The position numbers were made by a program, and so were the translations under genes. A DNA stretch of 64,000 nucleotides from Bittarella massiliensis (ex Durand et al. 2017) (GTDB lineage: Bacteria > Bacillota > Clostridia > Oscillospirales > Ruminococcaceae), in contig NZ_LN908977.1 in assembly GCF_001486165.1 (NCBI RefSeq), positions 698,122-762,121 on the forward strand. Direction: 5' to 3'. Below are positions 10,025 through 18,482 of this stretch, in pieces. How positions within the stretch are numbered: the first letter of the stretch is position 1; each line of letters starts with the position of its first letter. The notes below the pieces were generated by a model. The model was not told where the DNA came from, did not search any database, and worked only from the letters and a program-made list of their open reading frames with translations.

Positions 10025-11323
10025 ATGGCAAAGGAATACGGAGAAATGGGGCTGAGAGAGGCAGCGGCGGAGCTGTCCTCCCTCCGGGCGGCATATCGGG
10101 AGGCGGCTGCAAAGGGGCTGTCCCTGGACATGTCCCGGGGCAAACCCTGCAGCGAGCAGTTGGCCCTCTCGATGGAGATGTACGACGTCCTGCGGGAGGA
10201 GGGGGACTACTTCAGCGAGGACGGCAGCGACTGCCGCAACTACGGTTTCTTTGACGGCCTGCCCGAGGCCAAGCGCCTCTTCGGCGAACTGCTGGGGGTG
10301 GGGGAGGATCAGATCTTCATCGGCGGCAACTCCTCCCTCAACCTGATGTACGATGTAATTGCCAAGTACCTGCTCAAGGGCGCCCTGGGGAGCGAGCGCC
10401 CCTGGGGGAAGGAGAAGAAGGTCAAATTCCTCTGCCCGGCGCCGGGGTATGACCGCCATTTCGGCATCTGCGAGGCGCTGGACATCGAGATGATCCCGGT
10501 GGCCATGACTCCGCAGGGGCCGGACATGGACCGACTGGAGGCGCTGGCGGCGGCCGATCCCCTCATCAAAGGGGTCTGGTGTGTGCCCCAGTACCAAAAC
10601 CCCGAGGGCACCAGCTTCAGCGATGAGACGGTGCGGCGGTTTGCCGCCATGAAGCCCGCCGCCAAGGACTTCACCATCTTCTGGGACAACGCCTACATGG
10701 TGCACGATCTCTACCCTGACCGGCGCGACCGGGTGCTGGACATTCTGCGCTGCTGCGAAGAGGCGAGCTGTCCCGACCGGCCCATTGTCTTTGCCTCCAC
10801 CTCGAAAATCTCCTTCCCCGGCGCCGGGGTGGCGGTGATCGCCGCCTCCCGGGCGAACATGGCCCGCATCAAGGCCCTGACGGTCCCCCAGACCATCGGC
10901 TTTGACAAGATCAACCAACTGCGCCACGTCCGCTTCTTCGGCTCTGCCCAGGGGATAGCCGAGCACATGAAGAAACACGCCGACATCCTGCGGCCCAAGT
11001 TTGAATTGGTGGAGCAGATGTTGCAGCGGGAGCTGGGCGGCCTGGGGATCGCCCGCTGGACCAAGCCTTTAGGGGGCTATTTCATCAGCTTTTACACCGA
11101 ACCCGGCTGTGCCAAACGGGTGGAGCAGCTCTGCCAGGAGGCGGGGGTCAAACTGACCCCGGTGGGCGCCACCTACCCCTACGGCAAGGACCCCGATGAC
11201 GCCAACATCCGCATCGCCCCCACCTACCCGCCGCTGGAAGAGCTGGAGAGCGCCATCTCTATCCTCTGTCTGGCGACCCGCATCGCCTCGCTGGAAAAGC
11301 GGCTGGAACAAAAGGCCGCCTGA
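10025..11323 (+). CDS. aspartate aminotransferase, PF12897 (subgroup Ic) type
   Basis: A 432-residue fold-type I PLP aminotransferase. It has the family-specific SLDMSRGKPCSEQLALS segment (about residues 34-50), the NPEGTSFS segment of the substrate-binding region (about 194-201), WDNAYMVHDL near 219-228, and the PLP-lysine motif STSKISFPGAG near residues 258-268. This matches the aspartate aminotransferase family exemplified by Mycobacterium tuberculosis Rv3722c rather than classical AspC. The ATG at 10025 follows GGGAGGCAGGAAAG; the longer frame from 9962 would begin inside the leader hairpin. It has its own promoter and terminator. Function would be glutamate/oxaloacetate exchange feeding the lysine pathway encoded at the other end of the window. 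Confidence 0.85.
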   Translation: MAKEYGEMGLREAAAELSSLRAAYREAAAKGLSLDMSRGKPCSEQLALSMEMYDVLREEGDYFSEDGSDCRNYGFFDGLPEAKRLFGELLGVGEDQIFIGGNSSLNLMYDVIAKYLLKGALGSERPWGKEKKVKFLCPAPGYDRHFGICEALDIEMIPVAMTPQGPDMDRLEALAAADPLIKGVWCVPQYQNPEGTSFSDETVRRFAAMKPAAKDFTIFWDNAYMVHDLYPDRRDRVLDILRCCEEASCPDRPIVFASTSKISFPGAGVAVIAASRANMARIKALTVPQTIGFDKINQLRHVRFFGSAQGIAEHMKKHADILRPKFELVEQMLQRELGGLGIARWTKPLGGYFISFYTEPGCAKRVEQLCQEAGVKLTPVGATYPYGKDPDDANIRIAPTYPPLEELESAISILCLATRIASLEKRLEQKAA

Positions 11324-11337
11324 AAAGAGAAGAGGGC

Positions 11338-11395
11338 GGAGAGGTGAACTCGCCTCTCCCCAAGAGCAGACGCCTCACGGGCGTCTGCTCTTTTT
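11338..11395 (+). terminator. two-hairpin terminator after the aminotransferase
   Basis: A first hairpin (GGAGAGG/CCTCTCC, 11338-11360) is followed by a perfect AGAGCAGACGCC/GGCGTCTGCTCT stem with five T (11362-11395). Confidence 0.88.
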
Positions 11396-11807
11396 GTACA
11401 GAGGGCGTCAAAAGGAAGGGCTGTGGCCGCGCGCCGCATGCTCCCGACGGACACCTCAAGCTGGCAGGATGAAGGGGCTTTCTGGTCTCCAGCGACGGCT
11501 GATCGTCTCCATTGCGGCCAAAGGGGCCTTTTGGCGGGAAAGCGCGCATACCCGTTCGGCAGTTGGGATGGTCAAGGACCCAGTATGGCCGGGTCCGCCG
11601 CGCTTTTGACGGCGGGGAAAAGGCCGCTGAAGGCAAGTTTTGGCAGAAGGGGCCGACAGGGACAGACACCGCCCCTGAACGCCGGTTGGATCGCCCGTCG
11701 GAAGGACAGGGGCCGCCTGCCGCCCCGAGGGTGCGGGAAGGGGGGAGGGGGCCTCGTCCCTCTGCCGGAAAACCGGCTCTAGACCCGATGCGCCCTCGCC
11801 TGGATAT
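11396..11807. other. gene-free stretch with several hairpins
   Basis: No frame here has a credible start, ribosome site or recognisable protein; the open frames on both strands are Pro/Arg/Ser-rich and look non-coding. Visible pairings are CCAAAGG/CCTTTTGG (11518-11534), GGACCC/GGGTCC (11577-11596) and CCGCCG/CGGCGG (11595-11615). It may be a decayed gene, a structured RNA or a dispersed intergenic element; nothing distinguishes these from sequence alone. Confidence 0.4.
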
Positions 11808-11836
11808 TTGACTTTTCCCCTCTTTTTGCCTATAAT
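11808..11836 (+). promoter_or_regulatory. strong sigma-A promoter of secDF
   Basis: TTGACT (11808-11813), 17-base spacer, TATAAT (11831-11836). Transcription start near 11843 gives a leader of about 106 bases before the secD GTG. Confidence 0.85.
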
Positions 11837-11948
11837 GAACGGTATGTGTACGGTGCCTTTTGTGAGCGGGGGAGCGCCGGTTGGAGCAGACCGGTTCCGC
11901 CGCTTTTCAACTGCACCGCTCAAAATTGCAACTGGAGGAGTTTCACCG

Positions 11949-13364
11949 GTGAAAAAGAGAGGAAAAATCACATTTTTCGTTGTCTTTGCACTCATCGTGT
12001 TGCTGGCTTATACCGCAATTGCGGGCATCAGCACCCGGTATGGCGATGTGGAAAACATCATCATCAAGGGCGTTGACAGCATCCGGTGGGGCATCGACAT
12101 CCGCGGCGGCGTAGACGTGACCTTTACCCCGCCTGCCGATGTGGAGGCGACTGACGACGAGATGTCCGCCGCCGAGTCGGTCATCAAACAGCGCCTGGTG
12201 TCCCAGAATATCACCGACAGCGAGGTCTACACCGACTATCAAAACGACCGCATCATCGTCCGCTTCCCCTGGAAAGAGGGGGAGAGCGACTTCAACCCCG
12301 AAAACGCCATCAAGGAGTTGGGGGAGACCGCCGAGCTGACCTTCCGCGAGGGCAACAGCACCGACAGCACCGGCGCCCCGGCAGGGACGACGGCCACCAA
12401 CATCATCCTGACCGGCAGCGACGTCAAGAGCGCCAAGGCCGGCCAGACCAGCAGCCAGAGCGGCAGCAGCGCCCAGTTTGTGGTGCAGCTGGAACTCAAC
12501 GACTCGGGCAAGGAGAAGTTCTCGGAGGCCACCGCCAAGCTGGCCCCCAGCAACGGGATCATCTCCATCTGGCTGGACAACCAGATGATCAGCTACCCCA
12601 ATGTAAAAGACCACATCACCGACGGGATCGCCACCATCTCCGGCAACTTTGACGCCGAGAGCGCCAAGGAGCTGGCCGACAAAATCAACGCCGGCGCCCT
12701 GCCCTTTGCCCTGACGGCCGACAACTACAACACCATCAACCCCACTCTGGGGCTGGACGCCAAAGACGCCATGGTGTTGGCCGGCGGGATCGCGCTGTTG
12801 CTGGTCTGCCTGTACATGATCATCGTCTACCGGCTGCCGGGCGCTGTCGCCTCCATTGCCCTGGTGGGGCAGACGGCCGGCGCCATCGCCGCCATCTCGG
12901 GCTACTTTGCCCCCTTCCCCAGCTTTACCCTCACCCTGCCGGGCATAGCGGGCATCGTCCTCGCCATCGGCATGGGGGTGGACGCCAACGTCATCACCGC
13001 CGAGCGCATCAAGGAAGAGCTGCGCTCCGGCAAATCGGTGAACGCGGCCATCCAATCCGGTTACAAGCGCGCCTTCTCCGCCATCTTTGACGGCAACATC
13101 ACCGTCATCATCGTGGCCATCATCCTCATGGGGGCCTTCGGCCCGCCGGCAAGCATGTTTGCCACCCTGCTCAAACCCATCTTCCAGTTCTTCCCCTCGG
13201 CCATCACCGGTTCGATCTACTCCTTCGGCTACACCCTGCTGGTGGGTGTGCTCATGAACTTTGTCATGGGCATGGGCGCCTCTCGACTGATGCTCAGGTC
13301 CGTCTCCAAGTTCAAGTGCTTTGGCTCCAAATGGCTGTACGGAGGTAAAAAAGATGAAGAGTAA
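11949..13364 (+). CDS. secD: protein translocase subunit SecD
   Basis: A 471-residue inner-membrane subunit that uses the proton gradient to complete Sec-dependent export. One N-terminal membrane helix (residues 7-27), a large external P1 domain (about 40-270, including the family motif DIRGGVDVTF), then five membrane helices with the conserved GIVLAIGMGVDANVI and AFSAIFDGNIT segments. The start is the GTG at 11949 because CTGGAGGAG precedes it; the open extension upstream overlaps the promoter. secF overlaps its last 11 bases. Separate secD and secF contrasts with the fused SecDF of Bacillus. Confidence 0.95.
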   Translation: MKKRGKITFFVVFALIVLLAYTAIAGISTRYGDVENIIIKGVDSIRWGIDIRGGVDVTFTPPADVEATDDEMSAAESVIKQRLVSQNITDSEVYTDYQNDRIIVRFPWKEGESDFNPENAIKELGETAELTFREGNSTDSTGAPAGTTATNIILTGSDVKSAKAGQTSSQSGSSAQFVVQLELNDSGKEKFSEATAKLAPSNGIISIWLDNQMISYPNVKDHITDGIATISGNFDAESAKELADKINAGALPFALTADNYNTINPTLGLDAKDAMVLAGGIALLLVCLYMIIVYRLPGAVASIALVGQTAGAIAAISGYFAPFPSFTLTLPGIAGIVLAIGMGVDANVITAERIKEELRSGKSVNAAIQSGYKRAFSAIFDGNITVIIVAIILMGAFGPPASMFATLLKPIFQFFPSAITGSIYSFGYTLLVGVLMNFVMGMGASRLMLRSVSKFKCFGSKWLYGGKKDEE

Positions 13365-14316
13365 CATGAATATCGTCGGCAAGCGAAAAATCTTTTTCAC
13401 CATCTCCCTGGCCATTGTGGCGGTGACCATCCTGGTCTCGGTGATTTTCGGCGTCAAGCGGGACATCCAGTTCACCGGCGGCGCCATCATCACCTATTCC
13501 TATCAGGGCGAGCTGGACAAATCCTCCTTTGAAAGCGAGATGAAGGCGGCGCTGGACGGCCAGCACCTCAACTTGCAGTACTCGCAAAACAGCGCCACCG
13601 GCAAACAGAATGTGGTGATCTCCCTGCCCAATTCGGGCACCATCTCCATCGACAAGGTCAGTTCGATCCAGTCGATGCTCGATGAAAAATTTGCCGCTAA
13701 CGAGCTGACCCAGGAGTCGATCGACAGCGTCGATCCCACCATGGGCGGCGAGTTCTTCCTCAAGTGCATTGCCGCTGTGGTCTTTGCCGCCGTGCTGATG
13801 ATCCTCTTCATCGCCCTGCGCTTTCGCAAAATCGGCGGTTGGTCGGCTGGGGTCATGGCTGTGGTGGCCCTGCTCCACGACGTGGTCATGGTCTTTGCGG
13901 TCTTCACCCTCTGCCGCATCCCCCTCAACGACAACTTCATTGCCGTCGTTTTGACCATTCTGGGCTACTCGATCAACGACACCATCGTCATCTACGACCG
14001 CATCCGCGAGAACACCCAGTTGCACCGCTCGACGCCGGTGGCCGAACGGGTCAACCTGAGCATCAACCAGAGTTTTGTGCGCACCATGAACACCACCATC
14101 ACCACCGTTATGGCCATGAGCGTGGTCTGCATCGTGGCGCTGATCTTCAACGTCACCACCATCCTGACCTTCGCCTTCCCCATGATCGTGGGCATGATTT
14201 CCGGCGTCTACTCCAGCCTCTGCATCAGCGGCCCGTTGTGGGTGGTTTGGCAGGAGCACAAAGCCAAAAAGAAGGCCGAAGCCGCCAAAGCGCCCAAGGC
14301 CAAAAAGAAAAAATAA
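13354..14316 (+). CDS. secF: protein translocase subunit SecF
   Basis: A 320-residue partner of SecD in the SecDF export complex. One N-terminal helix (about 10-30), external domain (35-135, with the QFTGGAIITYSY family motif), then five membrane helices with the conserved GYSINDTIVIYDRIREN segment (about 205-220), the SecF signature. The tail is Lys/Ala-rich and cytoplasmic. ATG at 13354 follows GGAGGT inside the end of secD. Terminated by the hairpin at 14337. Confidence 0.95.
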   Translation: MKSNMNIVGKRKIFFTISLAIVAVTILVSVIFGVKRDIQFTGGAIITYSYQGELDKSSFESEMKAALDGQHLNLQYSQNSATGKQNVVISLPNSGTISIDKVSSIQSMLDEKFAANELTQESIDSVDPTMGGEFFLKCIAAVVFAAVLMILFIALRFRKIGGWSAGVMAVVALLHDVVMVFAVFTLCRIPLNDNFIAVVLTILGYSINDTIVIYDRIRENTQLHRSTPVAERVNLSINQSFVRTMNTTITTVMAMSVVCIVALIFNVTTILTFAFPMIVGMISGVYSSLCISGPLWVVWQEHKAKKKAEAAKAPKAKKKK

Positions 14317-14336
14317 TTTCCCTTTTTCGCGCAGAG

Positions 14337-14372
14337 AAATTCCCGCTGTCCGCTGGACGGCGGGAATTTTTT
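14337..14372 (+). terminator. intrinsic terminator after secF
   Basis: AAATTCCCGC pairs with GCGGGAATTT, with an inner TCC/GGA stem, followed by a T-run of six. Confidence 0.88.
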
Positions 14373-14385
14373 GACCTGTACAGAG

Positions 14386-14414
14386 TTGCAATTTATCAAA
14401 AAATCCCCTATACT
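14386..14414 (+). promoter_or_regulatory. orphan sigma-A promoter in the secF-nrdR gap
   Basis: TTGCAA (14386-14391), exactly 17 bases, TATACT (14409-14414). It lies just after the secF terminator and about 520 bases before the next gene, which has its own promoter, so it probably drives a non-coding RNA. Confidence 0.7.
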
Positions 14415-14419
14415 AAAAA

Positions 14420-14770
14420 GCGCCTGACAAAAGGGGAGGAGAGCCTGCCCCTTGATTGGGTTTACCGCATCCACTCAGCCGGTGTGGAAGGGGGGAGGAG
14501 CCCCGGTCCCTTGTGGGCAGGTACACAAGGGACCCGCAGAAAGGGCGATTTGAAGCGCTGTTTTTCCCTATCAGGGGGATAAGCTCCGGTCTTGCGCTGT
14601 CAAAAAAGGGCCTCCCGCTTGAGAGAGGGCCGGCATTGCAGGTTGCTCAGGCCCTCTCCCGCAGGAGGGGGGACTCTCCTCCGACTTGCAGGATGATGGA
14701 GAGTACCTAACAAAGGAGGCGGCGGTCAGCTGTATCTCCGGGGGAAAGACCGATACGGCACATCCCCCGT
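14420..14770 (+). ncRNA. candidate structured non-coding RNA
   Basis: No credible open frame. Downstream of the orphan promoter there is a chain of stable pairings: CCTGA/TCAGG possibly closing 14423-14575; an 11-bp hairpin GGTCCCTTGTG/CACAAGGGACC (14505-14534); GAGAGGGCC/GGCCCTCTC (14623-14658) extended by CCTCC/GGAGG (14611-14668); ACTCTCC/GGAGAGT (14673-14704); CGGGGGA/TCCCCCG (14739-14769). I looked for conserved cores of RNase P RNA, tmRNA and SRP RNA and did not find them; 6S RNA for the first 155 bases is conceivable. The 3' end is a guess, since no T-run terminates it. Confidence 0.45.
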
Positions 14771-14822
14771 CCGACAGGAAAAATGGCAAATTGTTCAGAT
14801 GTGAGCCGAATTTGTGCAAATA

Positions 14823-14842
14823 GCAAATTTATGAGCATTTGC
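14823..14842. repeat. GCAAAT inverted repeat upstream of a promoter
   Basis: GCAAAT and ATTTGC separated by eight bases, 33 bases before the -35 at 14876; further GCAAAT copies lie at 14786 and 14817. A possible regulator site. Confidence 0.35.
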
Positions 14843-14875
14843 TTAGTGGATGAAAAAATTGTCGAATGTTTTTGG

Positions 14876-14904
14876 TTGTCATATTGTGGATTCCAACGTA
14901 TAAT
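14876..14904 (+). promoter_or_regulatory. strong sigma-A promoter of the DUF6514-like/nrdR pair
   Basis: TTGTCA (14876-14881), 17 bases, TATAAT (14899-14904), giving a leader of about 25 bases. Confidence 0.85.
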
Positions 14905-14935
14905 CTTCCATATTACACGTATGGAGGGAATCAAA

Positions 14936-15190
14936 ATGATCGTGAAGACAGCCTATACAGAAGATCTCCAAAGCAGGATCCGCTACGACTTGATCAGAGA
15001 GTACCGGGAACTGAATGAGATCTACTACATCGGCTATGGATTTGAAGTGACGTCTTATGAGAGCGGGGAATCGCGCCGGATCGCCGATTTCACTTCGCTC
15101 TCCCGGCGGGCTGAAAAGGTCTTTCAGCTGCTGGTAGACTGTAAAGTTGCTCCCCTTCAGCTCCAATACGTTTTGGAGGATTTGCTGTAA
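14936..15190 (+). CDS. small DUF6514-like protein
   Basis: An 84-residue soluble protein of unknown function. It runs from a two-strand-like N-terminus with [22 protein letters not shown] (about 34-55, partly) to a C-terminal helix ending LQYVLEDLL. The ES..I.D(F/I)S and VLEDLL features resemble short clostridial proteins classed as DUF6514, which often precede nrdR; this assignment is from memory of the family and is tentative. ATG at 14936 has GGAGGG upstream. It is 28 bases from nrdR and shares its promoter. Confidence 0.65.
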   Translation: MIVKTAYTEDLQSRIRYDLIREYRELNEIYYIGYGFEVTSYESGESRRIADFTSLSRRAEKVFQLLVDCKVAPLQLQYVLEDLL

Positions 15191-15218
15191 GGCGGGCACA
15201 GAGAGGGAGAAGAACTAT

Positions 15219-15680
15219 ATGAAATGTCCGTTTTGTTCCTATACAGAGAGCAAAGTCGTCGATTCCCGCCCAACCGAAGAGGGGGAGAAGATCCGCCGCC
15301 GCCGGGAGTGTCTCAGCTGCGGCCGCCGCTTCACCACCTATGAGGTGATTGAAAATCTGCCCCTCATCGTCATCAAAAAGGACAAGTCGAGGGAGCTGTT
15401 CGACCGGGACAAACTGCTGGGCGGGCTGATCCGGGCCTGTGAGAAGCGCCCCATCCCCCTGAGCCAGCTGGAAGAGTTGGCGGCCGACATCGAGTCCTCC
15501 TTCTTAAACTCCCTGATGGGGGAGGTCACCTCCACCGAAATTGGCGAAAAGGTGATGGAGGAGCTCAAGGCGATCGACGAGGTGGCCTATGTGCGCTTTG
15601 CCTCGGTTTACCGGGAATTCAAGGACATCAACTCCTTTATGGACGAGCTCAAACGGCTGCTGCAAAAGGACGGAAAGTAG
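15219..15680 (+). CDS. nrdR: transcriptional repressor NrdR
   Basis: A 153-residue repressor of ribonucleotide reductase genes. The N-terminal zinc ribbon has CPFC (Cys3, Cys6) and CLSC (Cys31, Cys34) followed by the RRFTTYE motif; an ATP-cone domain (about 49-139) senses ATP/dATP. Length is standard. ATG at 15219 follows GAGAGGGAGAAGAACTAT. No ribonucleotide reductase gene is in the window, so its targets are elsewhere. Confidence 0.96.
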   Translation: MKCPFCSYTESKVVDSRPTEEGEKIRRRRECLSCGRRFTTYEVIENLPLIVIKKDKSRELFDRDKLLGGLIRACEKRPIPLSQLEELAADIESSFLNSLMGEVTSTEIGEKVMEELKAIDEVAYVRFASVYREFKDINSFMDELKRLLQKDGK

Positions 15681-15702
15681 CGATTTTCCCACATTCAATA
15701 GT

Positions 15703-15770
15703 GCCTTGCCACGCAAGGCGACAATGGGGCGCCCGAGAACGAATTCTCGAGCGCCCCATTGTCGCTTTTT
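15703..15770 (+). terminator. long intrinsic terminator after nrdR
   Basis: A perfect 15-bp stem GCGACAATGGGGCGC (15718-15732) with its complement (15751-15765), an inner GAGAA/TTCTC stem, then five T. A second hairpin GCCTTGC/GCAAGGC (15703-15719) shares its last two bases with the main stem, so the two are mutually exclusive. Confidence 0.9.
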
Positions 15771-15791
15771 GCGCGCTGTGAAAGCAGGTGA

Positions 15792-16169
15792 CTAGGTCAA
15801 AATCTCCCAGGTGATATTGTCCCCCTTGAGGATGTGCTCCAAGTTGGAGCGAACGCCGTAGCACTCACCCAGGTAGAGGGAGAGTTCCCCCTTTTCCAAA
15901 TAGCCCTGCATCTTGTAGATGGACACCCCGATGTCCTCCACATTTTTGCGGTTGGTAAACAGGTTGATGAGCTGTTTGCTGTCCTCCCAGGACTGCATCA
16001 GCTTTTCGTTCTCTTCGGGCAGCTGCTCGCTGCCGTCGGTGGCCAGCAAGATGACCTCGTTGAGCCTGCCGTTGATGTCGTTGTAGCAGTTGGTGAGAAT
16101 TTGGGTCGAGGTCACGGCCAGGGCCACCGAGAGGGCGAAGATGCTCAGTGCGAGGATGACGCGCTTCAC
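15792..16169 (-). CDS. DUF4363 family protein
   Basis: A 125-residue protein with one N-terminal membrane helix or uncleaved signal (residues 4-22) and an extracytoplasmic helical remainder. Clostridial spore-formers commonly carry such a DUF4363 gene directly after a DUF421 gene, as here. The molecular role is unknown; a place in the spore envelope or inner spore membrane is inference. It follows the DUF421 gene after 66 bases on the same strand and ends next to the nrdR terminator. Confidence 0.75.
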   Translation of the reverse strand: MKRVILALSIFALSVALAVTSTQILTNCYNDINGRLNEVILLATDGSEQLPEENEKLMQSWEDSKQLINLFTNRKNVEDIGVSIYKMQGYLEKGELSLYLGECYGVRSNLEHILKGDNITWEILT

Positions 16170-16235
16170 GAAACCGCCTCCTTATATACTGTAAAGTAAA
16201 ATGCCTTTTCGGGCATGGATGGGTGAAAGGGGGGG

Positions 16236-16910
16236 TCAATTCCCCTCTTTTTTTACGATGCGAATGTTGCGATAGCTGTCGCAGGTCATGAGGAAGACGT
16301 CGGGGATGCGGCAGTGGCTGGCCGCCAGTTTGTCCTCTACGAACTGGCGGTCGATCCCGCAGTCGCGCAGGGCCTGTTCCATCAATTTGCCGTCGCTGAT
16401 GACCACCAGCTGCGGGGTGGGGTCGGTGCCGGCGATCTGCATGTCCTTATTCTGCACGGTGGCGGCGGAGAAGCGCTGGAGTACGCTGAGTTTGCCGTTG
16501 GTCTCGACGATGGCATAGTAGACGTCTTCCAGGGAGAAGATGTCCTTGAGGCGCAGCTCCTCCAGCAGGTCTTCCACGGTCATCCGCAGCTTTTCCAGCT
16601 CGTTTTGCACGATCTTCCCCTCTCGCACCACCACGATGGGGGTGCCGGTGACCATCTTGCGGAAGCGATTGCTCTTGAGGGAGAAAAAGGAGAGGAACAC
16701 CTCGTAGCAGATGATCAGGAAGATGGGCAGGATGCCGGCCAAAATGGGGATATCGGTGTTCTCGATGGGGAGGGAGACGATATTGGAGATGAGGATGGTG
16801 GTCACCAATTCAGAGGGCTGCATCTCACTGATCTGCCGCTTTCCCATCAGTCGCAGGGCTATGACGACGATGGCGTAAAGTATCGTCGTGCGCACAATCA
16901 AAACTAACAT
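16236..16910 (-). CDS. DUF421 (YetF/YrbG-type) membrane protein
   Basis: A 224-residue member of the DUF421 family: three N-terminal membrane helices (about 4-22, 35-55, 62-80) with the conserved RLMGKRQISEMQPSE segment (20-34), then a soluble domain of two repeats with the TPIVVVREGKI motif (about 88-98). In Bacillus relatives, proteins of this family sit in the spore inner membrane and affect germination and heat resistance. The start ATG at 16910 has AGGTGA upstream; a longer frame into the germination gene is rejected. A CATACTA on the minus strand at 16926-16932 resembles a forespore sigma -10 box but its -35 is weak. Confidence 0.82.
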   Translation of the reverse strand: MLVLIVRTTILYAIVVIALRLMGKRQISEMQPSELVTTILISNIVSLPIENTDIPILAGILPIFLIICYEVFLSFFSLKSNRFRKMVTGTPIVVVREGKIVQNELEKLRMTVEDLLEELRLKDIFSLEDVYYAIVETNGKLSVLQRFSAATVQNKDMQIAGTDPTPQLVVISDGKLMEQALRDCGIDRQFVEDKLAASHCRIPDVFLMTCDSYRNIRIVKKEGN

Positions 16911-17003
16911 AACATCACCTGTCGCTAGTATGGTGTCAGCCGCCTCTATTATGTATGAAGCGGTGGAAAAAAGGCCAGAATAGGCCAGAGAGAGGTGATG
17001 GAA

Positions 17004-18482
17004 ATGAGACTGTGCGCCGATTTGACGGAGAACATCGTCGCCCTGCGGGCGCTGGTGCAAAACAGCTCCGACTTTTTAAATAAATCCATCCATCTGGCGG
17101 GGCACCGGTGCGAACTGGTCTTTTGCGAGGGGATGATCGGCATCGGCACCCTGGCGGAATTGATCATCGAGCCCCTGCGCGAGTACCGGGACGCCTGCAT
17201 CCAAGAGCCGGAAGAGCTCTTTTTGACCCTGGGGCGGACCGATTTTCTGGCCGCCGACCAGAAGGTGGTCCTCACCCGGGAAGAGGTTTTGCAATTTGCC
17301 ATGTCCGGCTTTGCGGTGCTGCTCATCGACGGCTGCGAAAAAGGGCTGGCTCTGGGGGTGCAGGGGTTCAATTTTCGCTCCATCTCCGAACCGGGGAACG
17401 AGCAGAATATGCGGGGGAGCAGGGAGGGGTTTGTGGAGGCCGCCCGCATCAACCTGACCATGATCCGCCGGCGGATGAAGAGCCCCCACCTGAAATTTGA
17501 ATACATGAACCTGGGCAGCGAGAGCAAGACCGACGTCTTTTTGGTCTACATGACCGATAAGGTCAGCGCCAAGGTGCTGGCGGAAATCAAGGAGCGGCTG
17601 GGCACCATCCGTTTGGAGGCCATCCTGGACAGCGGCTACGTGACCCCGTTTTTGGACAAGAAGAACGCCTCCCTCTTCTCCGGGGTGGGGTATACCGAGC
17701 GCCCGGACACCCTCTGTGGCAAAATCATGGAGGGCCGGGTGGGGATCCTCATCGACGGCACCCCCTTTGTGCTGGTGGCGCCCTATCTCTTCAGCGAAAA
17801 CTTTCAGTCGCTGGACGACTACGCCCAGCGCCCCTACTACGTGACCTTTATCCGCTGCTTAAAGTTCTTGGCCTTTACAATCAGTTTCCTCCTCCCCGGC
17901 GGCTATGTGGCGGTGGTGACCCACCACCCGGAGCTGCTGCACAAGGAGCTGCTGGTCAAGATCATCGAAGCGCAGCAGGGAACGCCTTTCCCGCTGATGG
18001 TGGAGGCCCTCATCATCCACATCATCTTTGAAATCATGAGAGAGGCGGGGCTGCGGCTGCCCAAATCGGTGGGGCACGCCGTCAGCATCGTCGGGGCCCT
18101 GGTCATCGGCGATGCGGCGGTCTCGGCCGGCCTCATCGGCACCCCCATGGTGTTGATCGTGGCCCTGACAGCCGTCAGCTCCTTTGTGGTGCCGAACCTC
18201 TACGAGCCGGTGACCATCCTCAAGTTCGCCTTTATCCTGCTGGGGGGCTTTTGGGGGCTCTACGGCATCTCACTGGGGCTGTTGGCGCTACTGCTCAACC
18301 TCTGCTCCATCAACACCTTCGGCATCCCCTATACCAGCCCCATCTCCCCCTTTGGCAAGGCGGCGTTTCGCGACGTCTTTGTGCGGGCCAGCTGGCCCAC
18401 CCTGCAGAGGAGCCGCAGCGGCATCGTACAGGATCTGCCCGGCTCCTCGGTGCAGAGCGATGGGGGGCACGGCGATGCATAA
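17004..18482 (+). CDS. gerKA: spore germination receptor subunit A (GerA/GerKA type)
   Basis: A 492-residue A subunit of a nutrient germinant receptor in the spore inner membrane. A soluble N-terminal domain (about 1-270) is followed by the family's membrane domain (about 280-450) with the typical PYYVTFIRCLKF and FPLMVEALIIHIIFEIMREAGLRLP segments. The ATG at 17004 is preferred because AGAGGTGA lies five bases before it; GTG at 16995 and ATG at 16998 fall on that site. The B subunit gene overlaps the end by eight bases. Divergent from the DUF421 gene with a 93-base gap, suggesting shared sporulation control. Confidence 0.93.
   Translation: MRLCADLTENIVALRALVQNSSDFLNKSIHLAGHRCELVFCEGMIGIGTLAELIIEPLREYRDACIQEPEELFLTLGRTDFLAADQKVVLTREEVLQFAMSGFAVLLIDGCEKGLALGVQGFNFRSISEPGNEQNMRGSREGFVEAARINLTMIRRRMKSPHLKFEYMNLGSESKTDVFLVYMTDKVSAKVLAEIKERLGTIRLEAILDSGYVTPFLDKKNASLFSGVGYTERPDTLCGKIMEGRVGILIDGTPFVLVAPYLFSENFQSLDDYAQRPYYVTFIRCLKFLAFTISFLLPGGYVAVVTHHPELLHKELLVKIIEAQQGTPFPLMVEALIIHIIFEIMREAGLRLPKSVGHAVSIVGALVIGDAAVSAGLIGTPMVLIVALTAVSSFVVPNLYEPVTILKFAFILLGGFWGLYGISLGLLALLLNLCSINTFGIPYTSPISPFGKAAFRDVFVRASWPTLQRSRSGIVQDLPGSSVQSDGGHGDA

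Noticed and set aside
11456-11995. 179-codon minus-strand frame across the gap before secD
   Set aside because: No ribosome site, Pro/Arg/Ser-rich, and it runs through the secDF promoter; treated as non-coding.
14420-14770. Identity as RNase P RNA, tmRNA or SRP RNA
   Set aside because: Conserved cores (such as the RNase P GAGGAAAGTCC block or a tRNA-like TTCGA arm) are not present.
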